A stretch of 64,000 nt of DNA, taken from positions 1 through 64,000 of the forward strand of contig NZ_JGZD01000008.1 in the NCBI RefSeq assembly GCF_000741645.1, written 5' to 3'. The notes beneath the pieces were generated by a model. The model saw only the letters and a program-made list of their open reading frames with translations. It had not been told where the DNA came from and ran no database searches. The DNA comes from Bifidobacterium minimum (GTDB lineage: Bacteria; Actinomycetota; Actinomycetes; Actinomycetales; Bifidobacteriaceae). Below are positions 54,508-63,051 of the stretch, piece after piece. Made by a program: the position numbers and the translations under genes. The first letter of the stretch is position 1; each line of letters starts with the position of its first letter.

Positions 54508-55290
54508 CTATAGGGTGGAGAATCGCGCAGATCCGATGCGCACGTCGAACGGATGTGACGGGGAATCGAACTTAAGATCGACTATCCCGTTGTGGGAACC
54601 CTGCTGGATATGCCAGGTGAGGTCTCTACCGGTGACGAGATCGGCGCTTCCGTCCGCATTTACGGTTAGCGGGAATTCGAAGACTTCCGAGAGCCGTCTG
54701 GCCGTCCGCTTCGGATCGGGAACTTCCCAGATGGCTTTGCGCGTGCGTATATCCCCATCGGGGTGCTGACGCAGAAGTCCACTGGACTCAAGTGTCCTTT
54801 CGTGCGTCGGTTCATCCTCGAGCCAGTCAAGGATGAAGGGGTATCGTGGCTGGTTCTCTTCCGCTTTCGTATCGCGAAGCAGCCAGAGCAGCTTCCATCG
54901 GATCTCCCTGCCGTCGGCGGTCGTTCGATTCCCTGGGACGATGGGTCCGGTTTTGATGCCTTGGCGATGGAGCTCATCCGCTCTCGCCTCGATGTTGTTC
55001 ACGCGAAGACCATGCCGGTAGAATCCTTCGTGCGCAGGGAGCGACCTGGCCGCATCACGATAGATGAGACCGGTGTACTCCCTCTCGTTTTCCGCCTCAT
55101 CGCGTGAATAGACGGAGAGCAGCTCGACATAGTTCGTACCGAAATATGCCAGAGCGTTTTCGGTTCCGTGACCAACGTGCTTTCCCCCATATGATGCGGT
55201 TATTCCCTGATCCGCAAACGCCTTCTGCGCGGAATGAAGGTCGTTGACGAAGGTGACCGTGTGGTCCCAGACGTATGGATGTGTAGTCAT
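54508..55290 (-). CDS. VOC (glyoxalase-like) family protein
   Basis: 260 residues. The first domain opens WDHTVTFVNDLHSAQKAFAD with a metal-type His and TENALAYFGTNYVELLSVYS; the second half (TARRLSEVFEFPLTVNADGS, DLTWHIQQGSHNGIVDLKFD) is a weaker repeat of the same beta-alpha-beta-beta-beta unit, as in Glyoxalase_3-like proteins. Possible metal ligands are His in the first strand and Glu in NYVELLS. The substrate is unknown. It is 72 bp downstream of the ProC-like gene on the same strand and probably in one operon with it. Confidence 0.75.
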   Translation of the reverse strand: MTTHPYVWDHTVTFVNDLHSAQKAFADQGITASYGGKHVGHGTENALAYFGTNYVELLSVYSRDEAENEREYTGLIYRDAARSLPAHEGFYRHGLRVNNIEARADELHRQGIKTGPIVPGNRTTADGREIRWKLLWLLRDTKAEENQPRYPFILDWLEDEPTHERTLESSGLLRQHPDGDIRTRKAIWEVPDPKRTARRLSEVFEFPLTVNADGSADLVTGRDLTWHIQQGSHNGIVDLKFDSPSHPFDVRIGSARFSTL

Positions 55291-55362
55291 GATGTGCTCC
55301 TTGGTTCTATAAGGTGGTTTCCGGAATGCGGATTGAGTCTTCCGGATGATGGCGTGAATCCG

Positions 55363-56166
55363 CTAGTTGGAGTGCTCGCCGAGCGTCGTCGTTTTTTCTA
55401 CCGCTGCAAGAACGGTGCTCTGTATGGAGGCCGCGAATCCCGTCTTGTTCAGGGTATACGCCTCGGTGATTCCCACTCCGCCCGGTGAATTGTTGATATT
55501 CAGCAGGACCTGAGGAAGGACGTCCCGCTGTTTGAGGAATTCGACCCCTCCCACGATGGTGTCCAAGGCGATGGCCTTAGCGATATCCCGCGGGAGGCCC
55601 GCGAGCACCCCTGCGTCAATGTAGGCGTCAACGAAGTGGTACACGATGTTCGGCGGATAGAAGCCGGTGATGATGTCGATGAGTTTTTCATCAACGTAGA
55701 GCACCTTCCCGAAAGTTCTCAGGAAGGCGTCTACGTTTTCCTTCTTGGCGTGCGTGTTGAGAGCGGCACCGGTGTATCCGTAATCCACGGTCGTTAGCGT
55801 GTTGGGGATGATTCTGGCAATTGGGAATTCTTCTCCCAGTGATCTCTGTAGTTTCTCTATCGTGTATCCGGCCACGATGGAAATAACCGTCGTCGATTCA
55901 CGACTGAATCGTCTGGCAACCGATTGCGCGACTCCCGCGACATCGTCTTGAGGTCGCACTCCGATGACAACGATATCGGCATCGGGGGTGCTATCCGGTG
56001 AGACAGGAGTCACCGAGTAGGCGTCTTCCAGGAATCGTGTCCTCTCAGGCGAGATTTCTTCGACATAAAGATGGCCGACGGGGAAGGACTTCCCACGTTT
56101 GCGTATCGCTGCGATTATCGCGGTGACCATATTGCCGCCGCCGATGAAATAGATGTTGTTCGCCAT
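55363..56166 (-). CDS. ProC-like Rossmann oxidoreductase, full length
   Basis: 267 residues from the ATG at 56166 (GGAAAAA upstream). The NADP-binding start is MANNIYFIGGGNMVTAIIAA, followed by DIVVIGVRPQDDVAGVAQSV, VISIVAGYTIEKLQRSL and PIARIIPNTLTTVDYGYTGA. The C-terminal helical domain is present (YPPNIVYHFVDAYIDAGVLA, SPGGVGITEAYTLNKTG). It replaces the ProC motif GSGPAYVF with FYPPNIVYHF, so it may reduce a different imine. This could be the functional counterpart of the truncated gene at 53896. Confidence 0.8.
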   Translation of the reverse strand: MANNIYFIGGGNMVTAIIAAIRKRGKSFPVGHLYVEEISPERTRFLEDAYSVTPVSPDSTPDADIVVIGVRPQDDVAGVAQSVARRFSRESTTVISIVAGYTIEKLQRSLGEEFPIARIIPNTLTTVDYGYTGAALNTHAKKENVDAFLRTFGKVLYVDEKLIDIITGFYPPNIVYHFVDAYIDAGVLAGLPRDIAKAIALDTIVGGVEFLKQRDVLPQVLLNINNSPGGVGITEAYTLNKTGFAASIQSTVLAAVEKTTTLGEHSN

Positions 56167-56509
56167 ATTTTTTCCAATCTGCATGCCCTTGTATAGAGGA
56201 CTTTTGCGTAGGGGGCCGGATGGGACCGTTGAACGATGCCCGTCATGTGACCACCGTTACGACCATTGTGCCGTCTCTCCATCCTTCAAGCGCGGTGGAA
56301 GGGCAGGGACGATATACGTTTTTTTGATAGGGCGTGCAATCGTCGTGATACAGCGAGGAATGATAGAGCCTCATAGGCAATGGCTATAGCCACGAACGCG
56401 TTTTCCCCGGGGAATCTGTGTTTAATCAGACGAAGCCGTCGGTGCAGATTCCATGTCGGCGTGACGATGATTCGTCCTTGGATGATTCACCTTGAAAGGG
56501 GAACAAGTA
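56167..56509. promoter_or_regulatory. Divergent promoter region of the ProC-like/VOC and URO-D/transport operons
   Basis: 343 bp, no gene supported. It separates the minus-strand pair from the rightward URO-D/ABC operon and so should hold both promoters. No clear -35/-10 pair was identified. Confidence 0.35.
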
Positions 56510-57559
56510 ATGTCCGATCGTCGTGAAGAGTTTCATGCCATAGCGCGTGACGGGAAAGCCACGGTGCCGTACCTCGTCAGTGCGTGGCAGCATTTGGTGG
56601 GGCATGAGTATGGGGCGGCGGATTTCGCCGCAGCCACCATCGGATTCGTCAAGCAGTGGGACTGGGATTGGGTGAAGATCAACCCGCGAGCAATCTACTA
56701 TTCCGAAGCGTGGGGTTCACGGTATGACCCTTCCGAATACGATGGTTTCGTCATTCCCCGCAAGATAAGCTCAGCGGTGACTTCGCCTGATGATCTGCAC
56801 GCCATTACCCGACTCGATCCGCATGAGAACCGCCAGCTATCGGAACAATTGGAGGCGGCCGCGGCCATCCGGGATGGACTCGACGACCGTGCGGTCCTCG
56901 ACACCGTGTTCTCCCCTTTGTCGGTCCTTCTTCAACTGGCTGATCTTCCGCTGTATCCGGGCGACACATATGCACGCCCGTCCGTCACCCGCGATGATCT
57001 TGTCTTCGAACATCCCGAGGACGCCAAGCGCGCCCTGCATAACATCGCCGACACCCTTGCGGACTATGCGGCGACTCTTGTAAGCCCTCGGAGCGAGGGA
57101 GGGGCGGGACTCGACGGAATCTTCTACGCCGTCACCGGAACGGCGAGTCAGGAGTACTTCAATGCGAGCCAGTACGCGGAGTTCGGGGAGCCCTATGACC
57201 GTGTTGTTCTCGATGCGATAGCCAAAGCCAATCCCGATGCGGAGATTCTTCTTCATACGTGTCGTGACCACTCACACCCCGAATGGTTCGTGAATTTCGG
57301 GGAACAGATTCTCCAATGGGATCAGTATCAGCAGGGCAATCCACAGATCGATACGGATTTTTCAACGGTTCCGGTCGGAGGACCCAGCAGCGACGATTTC
57401 GTCGTCGATGGGAGCGCTGAAGCGGTCTCCCGTGATATCCGTGAGACCGTCCGTCGGCACCGAGGTTCGGCCTTCCTACTGGCTCCGAGCTGTACGGTGC
57501 CGACACCGGCAAGTGAGGAGTCCCTGACTATTTTGAGTCAGGCGAAAGTGGCTAATTGA
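56510..57559 (+). CDS. Uroporphyrinogen-decarboxylase-fold protein, probable methyltransferase
   Basis: 349 residues, AAAGGGG upstream of the ATG. Pieces of the URO-D/MtaA/MetE-like TIM barrel are seen: VPYLVSAWQHLVGHEYGAAD, KQWDWDWVKINPRAIYYSEA, LVFEHPEDAKRALHNIADTL, GLDGIFYAVTGTASQEYFNA and ILLHTCRDHSHPEWFVNFGE. LHTCRDH with its His and Cys resembles the zinc site of the methyltransferase branch more than heme-pathway HemE, which has FGHGTPP. It opens a rightward operon with a branched-chain-type ABC transporter, suggesting that it demethylates or otherwise processes the imported compound. That is inference. Confidence 0.7.
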   Translation: MSDRREEFHAIARDGKATVPYLVSAWQHLVGHEYGAADFAAATIGFVKQWDWDWVKINPRAIYYSEAWGSRYDPSEYDGFVIPRKISSAVTSPDDLHAITRLDPHENRQLSEQLEAAAAIRDGLDDRAVLDTVFSPLSVLLQLADLPLYPGDTYARPSVTRDDLVFEHPEDAKRALHNIADTLADYAATLVSPRSEGGAGLDGIFYAVTGTASQEYFNASQYAEFGEPYDRVVLDAIAKANPDAEILLHTCRDHSHPEWFVNFGEQILQWDQYQQGNPQIDTDFSTVPVGGPSSDDFVVDGSAEAVSRDIRETVRRHRGSAFLLAPSCTVPTPASEESLTILSQAKVAN

Positions 57560-57649
57560 GTCTTTGCCTTTGAGGAAGGGACGTTGCGCCTATTTCCGTG
57601 AGGTAATGAAAAGAAATAAGAAAGAGCGAGAGCGAGAGAGAGAAAAATC

Positions 57650-58819
57650 ATGAGAAGAAAAGCTGTCAGGGGGGCGATTGCTGCGGTTGCAGCCGTCGGT
57701 ATTCTTGCCGGAGCCTCAGCATGTGGACTTGGAGGTGACTCCACTGGTTCAGCGTCATACGCTGGCGGGACGGTGAACATTGGCGTCATCTATCCCAAGA
57801 CCGGGCAGTACGCAGAATATGGGGCCATGTTCCAGAAAGGTTTTGAACTGGCCAAGGAGCAGGTGAATAAGGAGGGCGGCATCAACGGCAAGACCCTTGG
57901 CCTGAAATACTTCGACACTCAATCCGACGCCAAGCAGGACGCCGCGGTGGCGCCCAAGATCGTTGCCGACGATTCGATCATCGCCGTGGTGGGCGACTAC
58001 TCTTCCCCGGCGTCGTCCGCTGCTTCGCCGACCTTCCAGCAGGCGGGTCTCGTGCACTACGGTTTCAACAACTCGGCACCGACGTTCACCGACACGGGAG
58101 ACCATGTCTGGACGCCGCAGATCGGTCAGGACAAATACCAGAAGGCCAATGCGGACATCGTTTCCAAGAAGGCCAAGAAAATCGCGGTCGTCTACATCGA
58201 GAACGACTGGGGCAAACAGGCCTATGAATATTTCAAGGACGAAGCAGAGAAGAACGGGACTGAAATCACATATACGTCCTCATATCTGGCGGATTCCACG
58301 GATTTGTCTCCGATCCTTATCAAGGCTCGGGATACCAAGCCTGATGCCGTCGTCAACATCGGCTATGGGCCTGACAGCGCTCTTGTCGTAAACACGCTCC
58401 GAGACAAGCTCGGTTATACGGGACTGTTCTTCGGCGGACAGGAGACCAGCGAATTCCTGAGCAATGCCGGAGACAACGCAGAGGGTACGATCATCACCGG
58501 CAGCTTCTCAGCCACCGGAACGAAGGATTCAAAAGCGAAGAAGTTCGTCAAGGCCTTCAACAAGAAATACGGGTACAACCCCGGGAACTTCGAGGTCACG
58601 GCATATCAGGCGATCATTGATCTGGCCTATGGAGCAGGCAAGACCGAACCGACACGGGCGGGAATACAGAAGGCGCTGCAGACCGTCACTGACTTCCCTC
58701 TCTACCAAGGCAACGGTGGGACCTTCAAGTTCAACCAGAAGACACGTCGTGCCGATAACATCGAGCCGATTCTCCTCAAGGTCAAGGACGGAAAGTTCGT
58801 CCAGTATGACGTCGACTGA
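57650..58819 (+). CDS. Branched-chain-type ABC transporter solute-binding lipoprotein
   Basis: 389 residues. Signal peptide with Cys 25 in the lipobox (GILAGASACGLGG). The type-I periplasmic-binding fold shows VNIGVIYPKTGQYAEYGAMF, KEGGINGKTLGLKYFDTQSD, VVGDYSSPASSAASPTFQQA and VYIENDWGKQAYEYFKDEAE. Family members bind branched amino acids, amides, urea or other small polar compounds. A hairpin just downstream (58830-58851) may raise its level relative to the permeases. Confidence 0.92.
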   Translation: MRRKAVRGAIAAVAAVGILAGASACGLGGDSTGSASYAGGTVNIGVIYPKTGQYAEYGAMFQKGFELAKEQVNKEGGINGKTLGLKYFDTQSDAKQDAAVAPKIVADDSIIAVVGDYSSPASSAASPTFQQAGLVHYGFNNSAPTFTDTGDHVWTPQIGQDKYQKANADIVSKKAKKIAVVYIENDWGKQAYEYFKDEAEKNGTEITYTSSYLADSTDLSPILIKARDTKPDAVVNIGYGPDSALVVNTLRDKLGYTGLFFGGQETSEFLSNAGDNAEGTIITGSFSATGTKDSKAKKFVKAFNKKYGYNPGNFEVTAYQAIIDLAYGAGKTEPTRAGIQKALQTVTDFPLYQGNGGTFKFNQKTRRADNIEPILLKVKDGKFVQYDVD

Positions 58820-58829
58820 CTTCTGATCA

Positions 58830-58851
58830 TCGGGATGGAGAGCCATCCCGA
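58830..58851 (+). terminator. Intercistronic hairpin between binding protein and permease
   Basis: TCGGGATGG and CCATCCCGA form a perfect 9-bp stem with a GNRA-like AGAG loop, 10 bp after the stop at 58819. It is typical of 3'-end stabilising or attenuating structures behind binding-protein genes. No U-run follows. Confidence 0.6.
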
Positions 58852-58891
58852 CCGGAGGAATCATCCGTAACGCATCGTAAAGGGGTATCCA

Positions 58892-59608
58892 GTGCTTGAC
58901 ACGTTGTTTGCTGGACTGATACATGGAAGCGCCTATGCATTAGTCGCCGTAGGCATGTCGCTGATCTTCGGCGTCACGAATGTCGCCAATTTCGCGCAAG
59001 GTTCCATCGTCGCGGTCGGGATGATGCTGGCATGGTGGACGGGAAGCGTCCTCGGATGGGGAATCATCCCCACCCTCGCGGTCGTCATCGTGGTCACGGC
59101 TCTGCTCGGCCTCGTGATGAACGTGCTTGTCATATCTCCTTTGGAGGGCAGAAAGCCGATTGCGGCTCTTCTGGCGACGATTGGCCTTGGGCAGATTCTT
59201 GACAATGCCCTGCAGATGATCTTCGGGCCGCAGACCCGGCAGTTCCCGAAGCTTCTTCCGACGTATAACCTTCAATACGCGGGAATCAGATATGGGACAT
59301 CCGATCTGGTCATGATTGGTCTTGCGATCGTTTCGATGGTCGGACTCTGGATCTTTCTTAAGTACGGGAAGTCCGGTCAGGCCATTCGCGCCACATCGCA
59401 GGATTCCGAGGCGGCGCGTCAGATGGGGATACCGGTTAAGGCGATCAGAAACCTGTCCTTCGTCATCGGCTCGGTTCTTGCCGGCGTCTCGGGAATCTTC
59501 TGGCTGGCGTCGTGGTTCTCTCGACTCCGTTCTTCTTCAATGATTATCTTTCCGGAGTGGGAACGCAGGTGGCCATTTACGCGATTGCCGCTGTGGGCCT
59601 CACGTTGA
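58892..59608 (+). pseudogene. LivH-type permease, C-terminal third lost
   Basis: GTG start at 58892 with AAAGGGG upstream. Residues 1-210 match LivH: MLDTLFAGLIHGSAYALVAV, GMSLIFGVTNVANFAQG, PIAALLATIGLGQILDNALQ and the EAA-like loop DSEAARQMGIPVKAIRNLS. After VIGSVLAGVSGIFWLAS the expected last three helices are missing and the frame reads out-of-phase livM sequence to a stop at 59608. Normal LivH is about 290 residues; this has about 210 genuine ones. A deletion that removed the livH 3' end and the livM 5' end is the simplest explanation. Confidence 0.75.
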
Positions 59609-60381
59609 TTTCAGGATCGTGCGGCCAGACCATTCTGGGGATGGCGGGACCGTTCGCCGTGGGATCGTATGCCTCAGCCATTCTGACGCTGCAGCTTCAC
59701 TGGCCTTTTCTCGCATCGCTGCTCGCGGCTGGTGTGATTGCCGCTGTTCTCGCGGGCATTCTCACCTTCCCCGTGTGGAAGCTGGCGGGACATTATGTGG
59801 CCATCGCGACAATCGGCGTCGGCTCCGTCATGGTCGCGATCATTCGTCTAGCCACACCATTGACCAAGGGGTCGCTGGGAATTCAGGGCATTCCCTTCCC
59901 CAAAGTCTTCGGATGGTCCCTCTACACGCAGCAGATGCAGTATCTTCTTGACGTCGTGGTTCTTGCCGTCGCGGTGGCGATCGTGCTGCGCATAAGATCC
60001 ACCCATCTCGGCAGGGTTTTCGAGGCGGTGGGTTCCGATCAGGACGCTTCTGAGGCCATCGGAATCCGAACGGGTGCGTACAAGGCTCTTGCTTATGCCA
60101 TCGCTTCCTTCTTCGCGGGTCTTGCGGGAGTGCTGCTGGCGCATCAGTACACGTACATTGATCCGACCATCTTCACATCCAATATGTCTCTGCTGATTCT
60201 CACGATCATCGTCATGGGCGGCATGAATTCACCGTTGGGTGCGGTACTTGGCTCCGTTGTGCTGATCGGGGGACCTGAGCTTCTCAGATTCGCGGCGGAC
60301 ACCAGAGTGCTTCTTTACGGTCTTCTTCTCGTGCTTGTCATTCTTTTCCGGCCGCAGGGCCTGTTCTCCAGGAAGGTGTGA
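59512..60381 (+). CDS. LivM-type permease, N-terminus shortened
   Basis: 289 residues from a GTG at 59512 that lacks a ribosome-binding site and lies inside the livH frame. The core is intact (YLSGVGTQVAIYAIAAVGLT, AGHYVAIATIGVGSVMVAII, EAVGSDQDASEAIGIRTGAY, LTIIVMGGMNSPLGAVLGSV). Relatives carry a further helix of 30-50 residues at the front. Unless ribosomes frameshift or re-initiate, little protein would be made. The stop is directly followed by the fused ATPase gene. Confidence 0.75.
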   Translation: MVLSTPFFFNDYLSGVGTQVAIYAIAAVGLTLISGSCGQTILGMAGPFAVGSYASAILTLQLHWPFLASLLAAGVIAAVLAGILTFPVWKLAGHYVAIATIGVGSVMVAIIRLATPLTKGSLGIQGIPFPKVFGWSLYTQQMQYLLDVVVLAVAVAIVLRIRSTHLGRVFEAVGSDQDASEAIGIRTGAYKALAYAIASFFAGLAGVLLAHQYTYIDPTIFTSNMSLLILTIIVMGGMNSPLGAVLGSVVLIGGPELLRFAADTRVLLYGLLLVLVILFRPQGLFSRKV

Positions 60382-60386
60382 TCATT

Positions 60387-62204
60387 ATGGCGATGTCAAC
60401 ATCAGATTCGAATACTGCTGACGGCAGCGAGACGATTCCGGTTGTGGCAGATGACCTTCATGGGGATTCGGACGTAATGAACTTGTCTGAGGATCATCGG
60501 CGAAGCGTGCTTGAACACCCGATCGTTCTGCGGGTTCGGGAACTCAGCAAATCCTTCGAAGGTCTCAAGGCGGTCGACGGAGTGTCCTTCGACCTTCATG
60601 AGGGCGAAGTCATCTCAATCATCGGCCCCAATGGTTCTGGTAAATCCACGACGATCAACCTCATCTCGGGATTTATCAAGCCTGATTCGGGGATTATCGA
60701 CATCGATGGCGAATCCATCGCCGGGCTCGCCGTCCCCGATGTATCCGAGCGTGGAGTCTCCAGAACCTTCCAGAATGGTCGTGTCTTCGGCGGACTGACC
60801 GTGGATGAGAACATCTCCCTTGGCTTCCACCGCCGTCTGCGTGCGCAGAGACCGCTGTATGGTCTGCAGAAGTATCCCGTGGTCCGATGGCTGTCCCTTC
60901 TTGGTGAGGTGGCATGCTCTCTTGTGACCGGTCCTCATACGCGAGAAGAGAATCAGGAGCTCCATAAACGCGTCGATCGTGAGGTGGACAGGTTCCGTGA
61001 GCGTCTTGGTAGCAGACGCGCCGACTATGCCTACACCCTTTCTTACGCCAATCGCCGTCGTACCGAAATCGCCAGGGCTCACATCAGTGAGCCGCGCCTT
61101 CTTCTTCTCGACGAACCGACGGCGGGAATGAACCAGTCGGAAACCGCGGAGATCCTCCAGCAGCTGCAGCATCTTAAGGCACAAGGGCACACGATTCTAC
61201 TGGTCGAGCACAAGATCGATCTGGTCACCGCTCTGTCTGATCATGTCATCGCCATGGACGGTGGACGTATCATCGCGTTCGGCGACCCGGATAATGTCCG
61301 GAGCAATCCTGAGGTCGTTGCGGCCTACCTTGGAAAGAGCAGAGGAACAAGGAAGCCCGCGTCTGCCGGACAGTCAGACGTTCTGGCCAAGCAGAACGCC
61401 ATCGAGGACGGTGATAACGCATTAGTTACCGTCCGGAACGGCGACGATCGGAACGGCGACGACGCTGCCTCGTCTCCGCTGCTGTCGCTCCGTGACGTGA
61501 ACGTCTTTTATGGTCAGGTTCACGCCTTGCAGAACGTGTCCATAGATGTCCCGGAAGGGGCTATCGTCTCGTTGCTCGGCGGAAACGCATCCGGGAAGTC
61601 CACGACGATGAAGACCATTCTGGGACTCAAACGGCCGAAGGATGGGAAGGTCTTTTACGGGGACGACGATATCACGGGGCATTCGACACGTGACCGTGTG
61701 AGATCAGGAATCGCGGCCGTGCCGGAGGCGCGTCGTATGTTTCCCGCGATGACGGTTGAGGAGAACCTGTTGTCGGGTGCCTACACGCGCTCGGACGCCC
61801 GCGCCGTCTCTGCGGATGTGCAGAGGATGTACGAACGCTTCCCCCGTCTCGGGGAACGTCGCCGTCAACAGGCTGGAACGATGTCCGGCGGGGAACAGCA
61901 GATGCTTGCGTTCGCGCGGGCTCTGATGAGTCATCCCCGGATCATCTGCATGGACGAGCCGACGATGGGGCTTTCCCCGCGTCTCGTCGAGGATGTCTTG
62001 GAGCAGATAGCCCGATTGCGCGATGAATTGGGAATCTCTGTCCTCATAGTCGAACAGCAGGCCGAGCTTGCATTGTCCATCGCCGATTACGGATACGTCC
62101 TGCAGAACGGAAGAATACGTCTCCATGGACATGCCGGCGACCTGCTGCACAATCCCGCGGTACAGGAGGCGTATCTGGGAGGCCAGAAGACTCAGAGCAA
62201 GTGA
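60387..62204 (+). CDS. Fused LivG-LivF ATPase of a branched-chain-type ABC transporter
   Basis: 605 residues. Half 1 (about 45-315) is LivG-like: Walker A GPNGSGKST, degenerate signature LSYANRRRTEIARAH, Walker B LLLLDEPTAGMN, switch His in ILLVEHKIDL. Half 2 (about 370-605) is LivF-like: Walker A GGNASGKST, signature MSGGEQQMLAFARAL, Walker B IICMDEPTMGLSP. The two are normally separate genes. A charged linker (DNALVTVRNGDDRNGDDAAS) joins them. ATG 60387 follows AGGAAGG by 10 nt; a GTG at 60378 overlapping the livM stop is the alternative. Confidence 0.9.
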   Translation: MAMSTSDSNTADGSETIPVVADDLHGDSDVMNLSEDHRRSVLEHPIVLRVRELSKSFEGLKAVDGVSFDLHEGEVISIIGPNGSGKSTTINLISGFIKPDSGIIDIDGESIAGLAVPDVSERGVSRTFQNGRVFGGLTVDENISLGFHRRLRAQRPLYGLQKYPVVRWLSLLGEVACSLVTGPHTREENQELHKRVDREVDRFRERLGSRRADYAYTLSYANRRRTEIARAHISEPRLLLLDEPTAGMNQSETAEILQQLQHLKAQGHTILLVEHKIDLVTALSDHVIAMDGGRIIAFGDPDNVRSNPEVVAAYLGKSRGTRKPASAGQSDVLAKQNAIEDGDNALVTVRNGDDRNGDDAASSPLLSLRDVNVFYGQVHALQNVSIDVPEGAIVSLLGGNASGKSTTMKTILGLKRPKDGKVFYGDDDITGHSTRDRVRSGIAAVPEARRMFPAMTVEENLLSGAYTRSDARAVSADVQRMYERFPRLGERRRQQAGTMSGGEQQMLAFARALMSHPRIICMDEPTMGLSPRLVEDVLEQIARLRDELGISVLIVEQQAELALSIADYGYVLQNGRIRLHGHAGDLLHNPAVQEAYLGGQKTQSK

Positions 62205-62249
62205 CTCTCTATCAGAGTGATCGTGAAAAGCTATGGAAAAGGAGAAGAG

Positions 62250-62990
62250 ATGGCAGAAAAGGACCATGATGGTGTGCGAAGGACGGCAGTGGTCACTGGA
62301 GCAGCGGGTGGCGTAGGCTCTCATCTGGTTCGCAGCCTTATCGATCAGGACTGGCAGGTCACGGCAATCGTGAGGCCTGGAACCGATTCCTCGAGGCTGC
62401 GGGGCCTTCAGGGCGCGCAGATCAGTGAGCTTGATCTGGGTGATTCTGAGGCTGTGGACTCATGGGGACGCGACTATGTCGACGCGAACCGGTCGTTAGG
62501 GCTTCTTGTGAACACCGCCGCGATCGCGGTGGTGGGCCCTGTCGCGGAATCGACTCCGCAGCAATGGCATGATGTTTTCTCCACGAACGTCATCGCCCCT
62601 GCCGCGCTCACCGATTCCTTGCTCCCTGGACTTCGCGAGGCGCATGGAACCGTGGTCTTCATCAATTCGGGGGCAGGTGAACGTGCGGTGCAGAATCATG
62701 CGATCTATGCTGCATCCAAGCATGCCCTGAGAGGATATGCCAACACCCTTCGCATTGAGGAGTCGGGCAACGGCATCCGTGTGGCGAGCGTGTATCCGGG
62801 GCAGATTAGCACGCCCATGCTCAAGGGCATCGACGACAGACTCGGAGTGGTGTATGAGCCCGGGCTGTACATCAATCCGCAGACGGTCGCGAATACCGTG
62901 ATATGGATTGCCGATGCACCGGCGGACGTCCATATCAGTAATGTGGATTTGCGACCGCGTCAGGAGGTTTCCGCACGATTCAACGTCTGA
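62250..62990 (+). CDS. Short-chain dehydrogenase/reductase
   Basis: 246 residues from the ATG at 62250 (AAGGAGAAG upstream). Classical SDR marks: TGAAGGVG cofactor site, LLVNTAAIAVVGP (NNAG-type motif), Ser in VVFINSGAGERAV and YAASK with the catalytic Tyr and Lys, then RVASVYPGQISTPML. It probably uses NADP(H). Placed at the end of the URO-D/ABC operon, 46 bp after the ATPase gene, it may oxidise the imported substrate; the substrate is unknown. Confidence 0.88.
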   Translation: MAEKDHDGVRRTAVVTGAAGGVGSHLVRSLIDQDWQVTAIVRPGTDSSRLRGLQGAQISELDLGDSEAVDSWGRDYVDANRSLGLLVNTAAIAVVGPVAESTPQQWHDVFSTNVIAPAALTDSLLPGLREAHGTVVFINSGAGERAVQNHAIYAASKHALRGYANTLRIEESGNGIRVASVYPGQISTPMLKGIDDRLGVVYEPGLYINPQTVANTVIWIADAPADVHISNVDLRPRQEVSARFNV

Positions 62991-63051
62991 ACCGACTGCA
63001 ATGTGGATGGATCGACATAGGACGGGCCGCGATGTCGGCAGGAAGCGAGTG

